A DNA stretch of 64,000 nucleotides from contig NC_080164.1 of the NCBI RefSeq assembly GCF_950295315.1, forward strand, positions 55,151,451 to 55,215,450. Direction: 5' to 3'. The notes below the pieces were generated by a model, which saw nothing but the letters and a program-made list of their open reading frames with translations, was not told the DNA's origin and ran no database searches. Positions 1 to 10,864 of the stretch are shown here, piece after piece. Position 1 is the first letter of the stretch. Each line of letters starts with the position of its first letter. Made by a program: the position numbers and the translations under genes. Source of the stretch: Erinaceus europaeus (taxonomy: Eukaryota > Chordata > Mammalia > Eulipotyphla > Erinaceidae).

Positions 1-214
1 TATTTGTGAAGACAATATTGATGGAGAAATTAATAAAACTTATGTTTATGAAAATTCTACTTTTATGCTAGACTGTTGAACTAGCAGTGGAGTTAAATAT
101 TTGTTCATTACAACCCTTTTAATTGAACTCATAGAAGTTGGAACTGTTACAACTTTTTTGTTGTCACTGAGGCCTAACTATTCCAGGTTGACTTTTTTTT
201 ATTATTATTTACTT

Positions 215-490
215 AGGGGGTGGGCGATAGTGCACCGGGTTAAGGGGTTAAGTGCACATAGTACAAAGCTCAAGGATCCCGGTTCGAGCCTCTAAATCCC
301 CATCTGCAGGGGTTCGCTTCACAAGCGGTGAAGCAGGTCTGCAAATATCTGTCTTACTCTCCTCTCTTAATTTCTCTGTTCTATCCAGCAACAGCAACAA
401 CAATGGAAAAAAAAATGGCTGTCAGGAGCAGTGGATTCATAGTGCAGGCACTGAGCCCCAGCGATAACCCTGGAGGAAATAAATAAATAG
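215..490 (+). mobile_element. SINE-A with terminal module
   Basis: tRNA-like head, GGATCCCGGTTCGAGCC B-box region, GGTGAAGCAGGTCTGC core, and terminal GCAGGCACTGAGCCCCAGC ... CTGGAGG. Confidence 0.85.
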
Positions 491-498
491 GCATTATT

Positions 499-686
499 AT
501 TGGATATATATAGAGAGAAATTTAGAGGGGAGAGGGTGATAAGAGAAAGAGACAGAGAGGCACGTGCAGCTCTACTTCATCACTTGCAACACTTTCCTCC
601 TGCAGGCAGGGACCAGGGGCTTGAACCCAGGTCCTTGTACACTGGAATGTGTGTACTTAACCAGGTGCACCACTGCCTGGCCCCCC
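499..686 (-). mobile_element. SINE-C
   Basis: Reverse of the SINE-C body and head: CTCCTGCAGGCAGGGACC, GAACCCAGGTCCTTG, AACCAGGTGCACCACTGCC. Confidence 0.8.
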
Positions 687-720
687 AGGTTAACTTTTTA
701 AGGTAGAAAGTGACAGAAAT

Positions 721-865
721 GTGGTCCCAGAGGTGGCACAGTGGATAAAGCACTAGACCCTCAAGCATGAGGTCCTGAGTTCAATCCCTGGCAGCATATG
801 TACCAAAGTAATGTCTGGTTATATCTCTCTTATCTTTCTCATTAATAAATAAATAAAATCTTAAA
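721..865 (+). mobile_element. SINE-B
   Basis: GGTGGCACAGTGGATAAAGC head, AAGCATGAGGTCCTGAGTTC, ending AATAAATAAAATCTT. Confidence 0.85.
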
Positions 866-1047
866 AAAGAGAGAAAGTAAAAGATAGACACCACTGCACT
901 TGCACAAGACAAAACAAACCACTGTTTAAGTGAACTTTCTTGCTGGTCCTAAACATTTTTACTAATGTAGATTGGTGGTCTACTCACTGTGACTGTTTTA
1001 TAATGTATGATTGGAGAAAAAGAAGTGTATTGGATTTTATTCTTTTT

Positions 1048-1170
1048 TTGCCTCCAGGATTTTATTCTTTTTTTTGCTTGGGCTCAGTACCTGCACTAGG
1101 AATCCACTGCTCCTGGAGGCCATTTCCCCCATTTTCTTCCTTATTACTGGATTTTATTCTTTTGGTGAAT
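1048..1170 (-). mobile_element. SINE-A 3'-end fragment
   Basis: Only the terminal module (GAATCCACTGCTCCTGGAGG). ATTTTATTCTTTT occurs on both sides. Confidence 0.65.
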
Positions 1171-1181
1171 TAAAAAAAATT

Positions 1182-1490
1182 TTTTTTTGCCTCCAGGGTT
1201 ATTGCTAGGGATCGGTGCTTGCACCAAGAATACACTGCTCCTGGAGACCATTTTCCCCCTTTTGTTGCCCTTGTTTTATCATTGTTGTTGTTGTTGCTGT
1301 TGGATGGGACAGAGAAGTGGAGAGGAGGGGAAGATAGAGAGGGGCAGAGAAAGACACCTGCAGACCTGCTTCACCGCCTGTGAAGCGACTTCCTTGCAGG
1401 TGGGGAGCTGGAGGCTTGAACTGGGATCCTTATGCTGGTGCTTGCGCTTGAAGCCATGTGCGTGCGCTGCTTCAAGTGCGTGCACTCCCT
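1182..1490 (-). mobile_element. SINE-A with terminal module
   Basis: Antisense copy: poly-T, GCCTCCAGGGTTATTGC, GACACCTGCAGACCTGC, TTGCAGGTGGGGAG. The head is diverged. Confidence 0.85.
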
Positions 1491-1582
1491 CTTTTGGTGG
1501 ATTCTAAACATAAGTTTTGTCATGTTCTTAGAAACACAAGTAACAATTTGTAACTGAGTTTCTCTTTATCAAGATGAGCCTG

Positions 1583-1720
1583 TGGTCCAGGAGGTGGCAC
1601 AGTGGTGGCTAAGGCACTAGACTCTCAAGCATGGGGTCCTGAGTTCAATCCCCGGCAGCACATGTACCGGAGTGATGTCTGGGTTTTTCTCTCTCTTTCT
1701 CATGAATAAATAAAATCTTA
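1583..1720 (+). mobile_element. SINE-B
   Basis: GGTCCAGGAGGTGGCACAG head and the AAGCATGGGGTCCTGAG motif. Confidence 0.85.
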
Positions 1721-1739
1721 AAAATGAGCTCAACAAATT

Positions 1740-1862
1740 ATTATTTTACCAGAGCACTGCTCAGGTCTGGCTTCTGGTGGTGCAGGAGATTGAACCTGGG
1801 ACTTTGGAGTCTCAGGCATGAGAGTCTCTTTGCATAACCATTATGCTGTCTACCCCTGCCCC
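1740..1862 (-). mobile_element. SINE-D
   Basis: CAGAGCACTGCTCAGG ... GCATAACCATTATGCTGTC. Confidence 0.8.
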
Positions 1863-1914
1863 TTTTGACTTATTTATTTCTTAACAAATAACTAAGAATT
1901 TTAAATATGGTACT

Positions 1915-2290
1915 TTTTTATGAGAGTACTGCTTATCTCATGCTTATGGTAGTGCTGAAGGTTGAACCTGAGATTTAGACGTCTCAGGAATAAAAATCTT
2001 TTGCTTGGGAGTTGGGCTGTAGCACAGTGGCTTAAGCGCAGGTGGCGCAAAGCACAAGGACCAGCTTACGGATCCCGGTTCGAGCCCCTGGCTCCCCACC
2101 TGCAGGGGAGTAGCTTCACAGGAGGTGAAGTGGGTTTGCAGGTGTCTATCTTTCTCTTCATTTTTCTCTGTCATATCTAACTATGACATAAATAACAATA
2201 ATAACTAAAACAATAAACAGCTAGGGCAACAAAAGGGAAAATAAATATTAAAAAAATCTTTTGCTTAACCCTTATGCCATCTCACAGACT
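1915..2290 (-). mobile_element. SINE-D split by a SINE-A
   Basis: The left part runs to 2006 and the right part resumes at about 2252 (TTGCTTAACCCTTATGCC). The SINE-A lies between. Confidence 0.75.
2007..2251 (+). mobile_element. SINE-A inserted in a SINE-D
   Basis: Flanked by a perfect 15-bp target duplication AAAAATCTTTTGCTT (1992-2006 and 2252-2266). Confidence 0.92.
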
Positions 2291-2291
2291 T

Positions 2292-2776
2292 ATTGTTTTA
2301 AGGTGCATGCTTTGTTTCATTAGTGCTGTTTTGTTTTCACAAGCTTTTGCACGCTAGATCTATTTTGATAATGCTATTTCATTCTACACATAGTGGGAAT
2401 TGACAGGCATCTGACAGTTGAAACTGGCTGTTTTGTAAGACTTCTTATTCTCCACTAGGGTATACTTCACTTACACAGGAGACTAAATTGACCCAAGAAG
2501 AGAGAAGAGGGAGCTTTAAATAAGGTTTACAAGGGAAGTCCAGATGCAAAGTGTTATGGTGTTGACTACATAACTGGAAGGGATAAAGTTTCACTTTAAA
2601 CTTAAACTTGAATATATTGTTTCCTGTGTATTTTGGGGTGAGAAGGTGGTTGTGTCTATCTACCACATGCTTTGTTGCTTTTAGTCTGCATTTTTTCTCT
2701 GGCTTTTTTGTTCATATATATATATATATATTTATATATACACACATATTTCTATTTTCTTTTTCTTTCTTTACCT
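2292..2776. other. Intronic sequence, no feature except a TA-rich stretch
   Basis: No gene, repeat family or ORF recognised. A short (TA)n/(CA)n stretch lies at about 2716-2745. Confidence 0.6.
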
Positions 2777-3092
2777 TTTTTTTTTTTTTGCCTCTAGGGT
2801 TATCATTGGGGCTGGGTGCCTGCACTACAAACCCACTGCTCCTGGAGGCTGTTGTTTCCATTTGTTACCCTTGTTTATTGTTATTGTTGGATGGGACAGA
2901 GAGAAATGGAGAGAGAAGGGGAAGATTGAGGAGGAGAGAAAGATAGACACCTGTAGACCTCTTCACTGCGAGTGAGGCAACTCCCTTGCAGGTGGGGAGC
3001 TGGGGGCTCGAACTTGGGTCTTTACCTTATGCCAGTCCTTGCACTTCGTTCTCGCCATGTGCGCTTACCCCACTGTGCTACTGTCCCTCCCC
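2777..3092 (-). mobile_element. SINE-A with terminal module
   Basis: Poly-T, GCCTCTAGGGTTATC, ACCCACTGCTCCTGGAGGC, TTGCAGGTGGGGAGCTGG. Confidence 0.85.
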
Positions 3093-3099
3093 TTAAAAT

Positions 3100-3474
3100 A
3101 TTTTGTCATAGAGACAATGATGGGGAGGTAGTGTAAGAGAAAGAGACACCTGCAGCACTGCTTCACCACTGTGATACTTCGTCCCTGCTGGTGGGGACTG
3201 GGTCTTCAACTCAGGTCCTTGGGCATTGTAATAAGTATATTCAACTAAGTGTATCACTTTGTTCTATCACCTTCACGCTGACTTGTCCAACGTTTTTCAA
3301 TTTTTTAAATTTATTGGATAGAGAAAGAGAAATTGATACTGGAGGGGGATATATAGATACCTGCAGCCCTGCTTCATCACTCGTGAAGCTTTCCTCCTGC
3401 AGGTGGGGGGTCAGGGACTTGAACCTGGGTCATGGAACATTGTGTGCTTAACCAGGAGTGCCACTGCCTGGCCC
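3100..3474 (-). mobile_element. Two adjacent SINE-C copies
   Basis: A degenerate copy at about 3100-3260 and a clearer one at 3302-3474 (TTATTGGATAGAG ... GTGCCACTGCCTGGCCCC). Confidence 0.7.
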
Positions 3475-3959
3475 CTCTCTAACTTTTGTTCTTCATCTGG
3501 AAATAATTGCTTACTGAAAATATTTTCACATTGACTGAAACTTTGAAAAAAAAAAAAACAACAAAAAACAAGCCTAGGAGGTAAATAATGCCCCAGTTAG
3601 AATTCTCAAGAATATTTAAAATCATATTTTACTTTGTCCTACAGAGTTTTCAGTTACCTTTCCATATAGAAGCCTCTTAATGGCTCTTATATGACAAGGT
3701 AGTTACTAAACAGCCCTTAAAATGTTACCTCATAGCCCCTTTTAATCCACTGCTACAAATTTGCAAACTTTAACCTAAGAAAACCACTGGAACCATGTTT
3801 TAATTCATTTAGTTGATACCGAAAGCTGTTAAAAAAATTTTTTTTGAAAGCTAGATATCTAATTACATGCAGATTTTTTTAGTTTATCCATTTAAAAATC
3901 TTATATTTAGTATTGTTATACTTCTACTATTTTGTTCTTTTTTTGTGATTTAATGATAA
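3475..3959. other. Intronic sequence, nothing recognised
   Basis: AT-rich sequence with an A-run at about 3545. No ORF or repeat family identified. Confidence 0.6.
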
Positions 3960-5105
3960 TTATCAAGATTGAGGGCTAAGATAAGAGGGGTACAATTCCA
4001 TATAGTTCAATTCCCACCACCAATTCCCCTACCTTCCCTATACTTTATACCTTTGTCAGTGGACCAAAAATCTTCATGGGGAGCAGAAAGGTGGAAGATC
4101 TGGCTTCTGTAATTGCTTCTCTGCTGGACACGGGCATTGACAGGTTGATCCATACCCCCAGCCCATTTCTCTTTCCCTCGTGAGGCAGGGCTCTGGAGAG
4201 GTGGGGTTCCGGGACTTGGTGATGTCATCTGCCAAGGGAAGTCAATTTGGCATCATGGTAGCAGAGCAAGTTGTTTAGTAATCAGGAACCTAAAGGTATA
4301 ACAGGTGAAATTTGGGGGTCTTCATTTTGGAAGAAACTAGGAAGTCTGTTTTAGGTAATTCAAAGGGGCCTGTGGCTTCACTGATTTTTGTCTGAGCCCG
4401 ATAGCTAACATGCTAAGAGTAGTTGGGAAGATGGTGCCAGAATAGGGCTAGAAAGCTGGATCAGGGCAGCAAGTAGCTCCCAAATATGGGAAAAGTATGT
4501 AAATACTGTTAACTGTAAACCCAATCCATCTGACCTAGTGCCCATATCTATTCAAATCATCACAGGAGCCTGTATAACCTCTGTATCCCTGTCTGAGTTT
4601 GAATTCCATGGTCGTATTTAGGAACATTCTAGGCTGCACTCATTTCAGCACCACTCTTCCTGAAATGGCAATGTGTTGACCCAGCCTCCTTTCAGAGAGT
4701 GGGACAATTTCTACCACTGTTCTTTCTACATCGAGGGTAAGGTCCTATAGAGGCCCACTAGAGGGTTTATGATATTCCTGATGGAGATGACCAGTGATGG
4801 TGGAGAGAGGAATCTTTAGAGTTCTAGGCCCATCATATCTGTGGGAATCCCATGATTCACTGACTAGGGCCCCTGTTGTTGGGGTCACCTAGTAGTGGTC
4901 AAAAGAGCCATCATTAGAGTGCTGGTCTGTTGGCCCTTATCCAGCTTTTGTAGCCCTTCCTTTATCTGACAACGTTAGTTTTAGTGATTGAGGGAAGTGA
5001 AATAAGCAGTAGGTGAAGAGGATATCTAGGTCAAAGTAGAAATATTTGATTGAGTAATTTATGGTGCCTTTTTTAGGTCTTTACACCTGCTTTTTTGCAC
5101 ATATT
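3960..5105 (-). mobile_element. Old L1-related 3' UTR block
   Basis: About 1.1 kb. Its left part (3985-4260) is a diverged match to the distal 3' UTR module of L1-A/L1-B (GAGGGGTACAA..., TCTGGCTTCTGTAATTGCTT). It continues through related but longer sequence. The piece around 4840-5000 recurs at 7545-8060. No ORF is conserved. I read it as a 5'-truncated older element in antisense orientation; the exact family is unknown. Confidence 0.6.
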
Positions 5106-5132
5106 GAGACACTGTAGACTATTGCACACATT

Positions 5133-5422
5133 TATTTACTTACTTTCTGCCTCTGGGGTTATTGCTGGGGCTTGGTGCTAGCACTATGAATGAACCCACT
5201 GCTCCTGGTGGCCATTTTTTTCCATTTGTTGTTGTTGGATAGGGCAGAGAAATTGGGAGAAGAGGGACAGACAGACATAGGGGTAGAGAAGGACACTTGC
5301 AGACCTGCTTCACCACTCCGGAAGCGACCCTCTTGCAGATGGGGAGCCACAGGCTCAATTTGGGTTCCTTAAGCCAGTCTTTGCTCTGTGTGTTTAACCT
5401 AGTGCACCATTGCCCAGCCCCC
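5133..5422 (-). mobile_element. SINE-A with terminal module
   Basis: CTGCCTCTGGGGTTATTGC, CACTGCTCCTGGTGGCC, GGGCAGAGAAATTGGGAG. The head end is GCACCATTGCCCAGCCCC. Confidence 0.8.
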
Positions 5423-5666
5423 GCCACTTTTATCTCATGGGCCCTGGTCTATGTCTGGAATCTATAACTTTGTTAAGAAGTACGCAACCTGAAATGGAAC
5501 TATGGAGCCCTATGAGCTAGGAAAGGTGTCATCAGAGTTTTGGATCTGGAAGGTTGACATCATGGGTCTGGAGTCTCTGGACACAGTCTGCAGTGAAACA
5601 TGTCGAGCTGGTACTGGTTGCATTGCTATTTTGTTCTTAACATCAGTTTACAAATCAACATTCTTG

Positions 5667-5815
5667 GCCTAAAGAGATAGCATAATGGATATGCAAAAGA
5701 CTTTCATGTCTGAGGCTTTGAGGTCCCAGGTTCAGTTACCAGCATCACCATAAGCCAGACCTGACCTGTGGTCTTTATTGTATGTCCTGTACCAGTCAGA
5801 TAAAAAATTAAAAAC
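5667..5815 (+). mobile_element. SINE-D
   Basis: GATAGCATAATGGATATGC, CCCAGGTTCAG, CATAAGCCAGACCTGACC. Confidence 0.75.
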
Positions 5816-5919
5816 AACAAAACAATATTCTATAAGTATAGGTACAATCACTAACCTATGCATACATAACCAATCAGCTATCTCTCTATTCCAGCAATGT
5901 ATATTTTAATCAGAATTCA

Positions 5920-6240
5920 GTTTTTTAAATTTTGTTTTTATTTATTGGGTAGAGACAAATCTAAAGGGGAGAGAGGGAGATATAGAGGCATCTATAGCCC
6001 TGCTTTATTGCTCACTAAACTCCCTCTGCAGGTACGGACTGGAGGCTTGAACCTGGATAATTGTTTTTTTTACACCTGTTATTTTGGATAGGGACAGAGA
6101 AAAAGTGAGAGGTAGAGAGACACTAACAGCACCATCTCATCATTTCTGAAGCTTCCCCCTTGCAGGTTGGGATTGGGAATCTGAATCTGGTTCCTTGTGC
6201 ACTGTAATGTACTCAACCAGGTGCACCGCCACCTGATCCC
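5920..6240 (-). mobile_element. Two adjacent SINE-C copies
   Basis: One at about 5920-6062 without its head; the other at 6075-6240 (CCCCCTTGCAGGTTGGGA, CAACCAGGTGCACCGCC). Confidence 0.7.
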
Positions 6241-6309
6241 GGCCGTTGTGCTTTGTAATGTGTTGATTCAACTGGATGTACTACCACCCACTCCTCAGAA
6301 ATTTAGTTC

Positions 6310-6453
6310 TGTGGTCTGGGAGGTGGCACAGTGATAAAGCTTTGGACTCTCAAGCATGAGGTCCTGACTTCAATCCCCGGCAGCACATGTGCCAGAGTGA
6401 TGTCTGGTTCTTTCTCTCTCCTCCTATCTTTCTCATAAATAAATAAAATCTTT
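6310..6453 (+). mobile_element. SINE-B
   Basis: GGTCTGGGAGGTGGCACAG ... TCATAAATAAATAAAATC. It forms an inverted pair with the copy at 6489-6628. Confidence 0.88.
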
Positions 6454-6488
6454 ACATAACTTATGTGTGCTTTTGCAATTCATTTTTT

Positions 6489-6628
6489 TAAAAAAGACTT
6501 TATTAATGAGAAAGATAGGAGAGAGAAAGAACCAGACATCACTCTGGCACATGTGCTGCCGGGGATTGAACTCAGGACCTCATGCTTGAAAGTCCAAAGC
6601 CATATCACTGCGCCACCTCCTGGACCAC
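6489..6628 (-). mobile_element. SINE-B
   Basis: Reverse copy ending CCACCTCCTGGACCAC. Target duplication TGCAATTCATTT on both sides (about 6474 and 6630). Confidence 0.9.
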
Positions 6629-6649
6629 ATGCAATTCATTTAAGTATAT

Positions 6650-6892
6650 TCCACCTGCAAGGGGAGGGGGACCACTTCACAAGCAGTGGAGCAGGTCTAC
6701 AGGTGTCTTTTCCCCTCTTCTCTCCATTTCTCTGTCTCATCCAACTACAACGGCATCAATAACAACAATAACCACAATGATGAAACAATGGCAACAAAAG
6801 GGGAAAGAAATAGCCTCCAGGAGCAGAGGATTCATAGTGCAGGCATCAAGCCCCAGCAATAACCCTGGAGGCAAAAAAAAAAAAAAAAAAGA
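6650..6892 (+). mobile_element. SINE-A without its tRNA head
   Basis: Starts at CCACCTGCAAGGGGAGG and keeps the body, terminal module and an 18-A tail. Confidence 0.8.
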
Positions 6893-6998
6893 AATTAGAG
6901 CTATAGAATGTTTTGATTTCTAGGGATACTTACTAATTTTCCTAGTACTATTTGTAATTCTAACTGTATACTACAGAATTAGATTGTATTAAAACTTT

Positions 6999-7235
6999 AG
7001 GGGGCTGGCCATAGTGCAGTGGGGTTAAGTGCACATGGCGCAAAGCACAAGGACCAACTGGCATAAGGATCCTGATTTGAACCCCAGGCTCCCCACCTGC
7101 AGGGGGGGGTCACTTCACAAGTGGTGAAGCAGGTCTGCAGGTGTCTCTTTCCCCGCTCTGTCGTCCCCATCTATCTCCATACAACAACGTTAATAACAAC
7201 GATAAGCAACAAGGGCAACAAAAGAGAAAAAAACC
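6999..7235 (+). mobile_element. SINE-A
   Basis: GGTTAAGTGCACATGGCGC head, GGTGAAGCAGGTCTGCAGG core, CAACAAAAGAG tail. Confidence 0.85.
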
Positions 7236-7249
7236 TTTAGAGTAATCTT

Positions 7250-7490
7250 ATTTATTTATTTATTCTCCATGGTTATCACTGGGGCTTGGTGCCTGCACTA
7301 TGAATCCACTGCTCCTGGAGGCTATTTTTTCCTTTTTGTTGCCCTTGTTCTTTATTGTTGTTGTTGTTGCTGTTGTTGTTGGATAGGACAGAGAGAAATG
7401 GAGAGGAGGGGAAGATAGAAGAAAAAGACATCTGCTCACCTGCTTAACTGCTTGTGAAGTGACTCCCCCGCAGGTGGGGAGCTGGGGGCT
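7250..7490 (-). mobile_element. SINE-A with terminal module, 5' truncated
   Basis: Inverted relative to 6999-7235 with about a 15-bp gap. It ends at GGGGAGCTGGGGGCT without a head. Confidence 0.8.
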
Positions 7491-7491
7491 A

Positions 7492-7640
7492 CGTGGAAAA
7501 CTGATAAATGTTATACATGTACCAACTACTGTATTTTATTGTCCCATTATATCACTGTGGGAATCCAAGGATTCCCTGACTAGAACCCCAGATGATGGGA
7601 TGGCATGGTATTGACTAAAAAGGCCATCATTAAAGTGAGC
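7492..7640. mobile_element. L1-related fragment, left part (split by a SINE-A)
   Basis: Starts with an L1 3'-tip-like GGAAAACTGATAAATGTT and continues with sequence resembling 4840-4925 of the old L1 block. It resumes at about 7974 after the SINE-A insertion. Confidence 0.5.
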
Positions 7641-7647
7641 CAGTGGG

Positions 7648-7973
7648 GGTGGGGTGTTAGCGCAGCCGATTAAGCGCACATGGTGCCAAGCGCAAGGATT
7701 GGCTTAAGGATCCAGGTTCGAGCCACCGGCTCCCCACCTGTAGGGGGGTTGCTTCACAGTTGGTAAAGCAGGTCTGCAGGTGTCTGTCTCTCCCCCTTTC
7801 CCCATCTCTCCATTTTTCTCTGTCCTATCCAACAATGACATCAGTAACAATAGCCACAGCGATAAAACAAGGGCAACAAAAGATGGGGGGGCCTCCAGGA
7901 GCAGTGGATTTGTGGTGCAGGCACTGAGCCCCAGGAATAATCTTGGAGGCAAAAAAATAATAAAAAAGTAAAT
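7648..7973 (+). mobile_element. SINE-A with terminal module
   Basis: Inserted in an L1-related fragment. AAAGTGAGCCAGTG before it and AAAGTGAGCCCAGTG after it. Confidence 0.9.
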
Positions 7974-8130
7974 AAAAAGTGAGCCCAGTGTCTTGCCTTT
8001 ATTTAGCTTTTGTTGTCCTTCCTTTACCTGATGAAGTTAGACTTTCTCCCAGCTGTTAAATTATTGCTCTTTGTTGTATGCAGATAACTTAAAATTTAAC
8101 TGTAGCCCTGGTAGTGAAGGGTTGGGAATA
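7974..8130. mobile_element. L1-related fragment, right part
   Basis: Continues the 7492-7640 fragment and resembles 4917-5010 (TTTTGTTGTCCTTCCTTTACC). The flanking AAAGTGAGCC...AGTG is duplicated around the SINE-A between the halves. Confidence 0.5.
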
Positions 8131-8229
8131 GATTTTGAGGGCTTTAGGCACTTTTGTGGGATTTATCTTTTTTTAAGGACAATTCTTGATAACTGAAATG
8201 TTTTGAGAGTTTGTGATACTCTTCAGATA

Positions 8230-8730
8230 TTTTCAAATCATGTTTCAGCAGTAAATCAGTATATATAAAACTGGTAACAACTAGATGAGTGGCTAAGTTG
8301 TGATATATATACACACAATGGAACACTACCTCAGCTATTAAAAATTATGGATTCACCTTCACCTCATCTTGGATGGAGCTTGAAGGAATCATGTTAAATC
8401 AGATAAGCTAGAAAGAGGATGAATATGGGATATGAACATGAATATGAACCCATTCATAGACAAGTTGAAAAGTAAGAACAGAAGTGAAAACACAAAGCAG
8501 AACCTGGACTGGATTTGGTGTATTGCATCAAAGTAAAGCACTCTTTAGTTGATGGGAGTGTTAAGGTTCTGGAACATGATGACGAAGGAGGACCTAGGTG
8601 GGGGGGCTAGAGTGCTATGTGGAAAACTGATAAATGTTGCACATGTCCCAACTACTGTATTTTACTGTCAACTGTAAACCATTGACCCCTCAATAAAGGG
8701 GAAAAATTAGAAGAAACAAACAAAAAAACC
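8230..8730 (+). mobile_element. 5'-truncated old L1 3' end
   Basis: Matches the reverse complement of the ORF2 end and 3' UTR of L1-A (GATGAGTGGCTAAGTTG, TGGAACACTAC, then AAAACTGATAAATGTTGCAC and CCCCTCAATAAA). It ends in an A-rich tail. It is one of the few L1 pieces here in the USP34 sense orientation. Confidence 0.75.
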
Positions 8731-8760
8731 CCACTAGGTTCTCTTGGTAAAAAAGATTTC

Positions 8761-9090
8761 AGGGGGGCCGGCGGTGGCGCAGTGGGTTAGGTGCATGTGG
8801 CGCAAAGCGCAAGGACCGGCATAAGGATCCGGTACCTGCAGGGGAGTCGCTTCACAGGCGGTGAAGCAAGTCTGCAGGTGTCTTTCTCTCCCCCTTTCTG
8901 TCTTCCCCTCCTCTCTCCATTTCTCTCTGTCCTATCCAACAACAAACATCAACAATGATAATCATAACCACAACGAGGTCACAACAACAGGGGCAACAAA
9001 AGGGGGGAAAATGGCCTCCAGGAGCGGTGGATTCATGGTACAGGCACTGAGCCCAGCAATAACCCTGGAGAAGGGAAAAAAAAAAATCAG
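8761..9090 (+). mobile_element. SINE-A with small internal deletion
   Basis: GGCCGGCGGTGGCGCAGTGG head. About 20 bp around the B box are missing (GGATCCGGTACCTGCAGG). Complete terminal module. Confidence 0.85.
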
Positions 9091-9367
9091 ATGAAGGTAT
9101 TAAGCTTTCTAGTTATACAAGTGTTTTTTGTGTGTGTGCCTAAAAGTACAGAATATACAAAATAGCATACTTAAATGACTTGACCCTTTCTACTTTAAGA
9201 CTTCTCTAAAAAATATTTTTTTAAAACAAGTTTCAAGTGTTCCAAACATTAAAAAATTAGGAAACATCAAGCTAAGGTCACAAATCCATTTTTTAAATGT
9301 AATACAAGATAGCTTTTTATGCCGGAACATATGGCCATGTCTTATTTAATAATTTTTTAAAGCATTT

Positions 9368-9646
9368 TAAGCAGTATTCCCTTTTTAATAAAATATTTAT
9401 TCCTTTTTGTTGCCCTTGTTTTTTATTGTTGTAGTTATTATTGATGTCATTGTTGTTGGATAGGACAGAGAGAAATGGAGAGGGGAGGACAGAGGGGTAG
9501 AGAAAGAGACACCTGCAGACCTGCTTCACTGCTTGTGTAGCAACCCCCCTATAGGTGGGGAGCCAGGCTCTAACCGGGAGCCTTACACCGGTTCTTGCGC
9601 TTTGCGTCATGTGCACCTAACCCGCTGTACTACCGCCCGACTCCCT
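9368..9646 (-). mobile_element. SINE-A
   Basis: Body plus head ending CTACCGCCCGACTCCC. ATTTTTTAAAGCATTTT is duplicated at about 9349 and 9647. Confidence 0.85.
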
Positions 9647-9659
9647 ATTTTTTAAAGCA

Positions 9660-9795
9660 TTTTTAAATACATTTATTGGACAGAGACAAATTGAGAGGGG
9701 AGGGGGATGGAGAGGGAGACAGACACCTGCAGGCCTGCTTCATCTTTCATGAATCTTTCCCCTGTAGGTGGGCACTAGGGACTCGAATCTGGGTC
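9660..9795 (-). mobile_element. SINE-C, partial
   Basis: TTTATTGGACAGAGAC ... CCTGTAGGTGGGCACTAGGG. The head is missing. Confidence 0.7.
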
Positions 9796-9976
9796 TAAGT
9801 ATCGCATACATACAAATTACTACTGTGTATAATAACTTCATTAGATGGAGGTACATCCACCAACATTGATTTTTTTTTTTTTTGTGCACTGATATATGCA
9901 CCCAAAGGAAAAATACTTGTTACTGTCTTTTCTCTATAGTTGAAGACCACACAAGACTGGATTGTTGTACCAGCTT

Positions 9977-10266
9977 CTTTTTTTTTGCCTCCAGGGTTAT
10001 TGCTGGGGTTCATTGCCTGCACCATGAACCCGCTACTCCTGGAGGCCATTTTTCCCCCTTTTGTTACCTTTGTTGTAGCCTTGTTTGTGGCTATTGTTGT
10101 TGCTGATGTTGTTCGTTGCTGGATAGGACAGAAATGGAGAGAGGAGGGGAAGACGGGAGAGAAAGACACCTGCAGACCCACTTCACTGCCTGCGAAGCGA
10201 CTCCCCCGCAGGTGGGGAGCCGGGGGCTTGAACCAAGATCCCTGTGCTGGTCCCTGCGCTTTTCGC
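9977..10266 (-). mobile_element. SINE-A with terminal module, head partly lost
   Basis: TTTTTTTTGCCTCCAGGG, CCGCAGGTGGGGAGCCGGGG. It stops within the head at CTGCGCTTTTCGC. Confidence 0.85.
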
Positions 10267-10645
10267 TGTTACAGTTTGTGAGCACCATTATACATAACAT
10301 TTGCCAGCAGTTCTTTTGTTCCTTGTTTATGATAACCAGAATATGAATTGCTAAAACAAAGAGAATGTGCATTTTAAATGTTTATTGATAATGCTGTTAC
10401 CCTCCACCAAGTAGTTTATACCACACTATACTCTGTGTGATTTGTGTATTGAGTCTGCCTTCAAATATTTTAGTTCTATGGAAAGCATGTTGTGGAACTT
10501 GAGAATATACCGCTAGGGAGCATTTTCAGAATTGTGTAACTAGTTTATATTTTTATAGGGATTAATCAAGTAATTTAAGGGAAGGTGTCTATAAAGAAAA
10601 AAAGTGTAACACAATACAGAAAATCTCTTTGGGAGGAGAGTTTAA
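10267..10645. other. Intronic sequence, nothing recognised
   Basis: No ORF, repeat or RNA gene identified. Confidence 0.6.
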
Positions 10646-10845
10646 GGAGTTGGGCAGTAGCTCAGTGGGTTAAGCGCACGTGGCGCAAAGCACAAGTACT
10701 GGCATAAGGATCCTGGTTTGAGTCCCCTGCTCCCCACCTGCAGGGGAGTCACTTTACTGGCAGTGAAGCAGGTCTGCAGGTGTCTATCTCTCCCTCTCTC
10801 CGTCACCCCCTCCTCTCTGTATTTCTGTCCTATCTAAAAAAAAAG
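10646..10845 (+). mobile_element. SINE-A, 3' truncated
   Basis: GTTGGGCAGTAGCTCAGTGG head, ending CCTATCTAAAAAAAAAG. Confidence 0.8.
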
Positions 10846-10864
10846 TTTAAATATGCTTTAGCTT

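Noticed and set aside
3960..5105. Novel gene or ncRNA in the 1.1-kb block
   Set aside because: Part matches the L1 distal 3' UTR and part recurs at 7545-8060; there is no conserved ORF.
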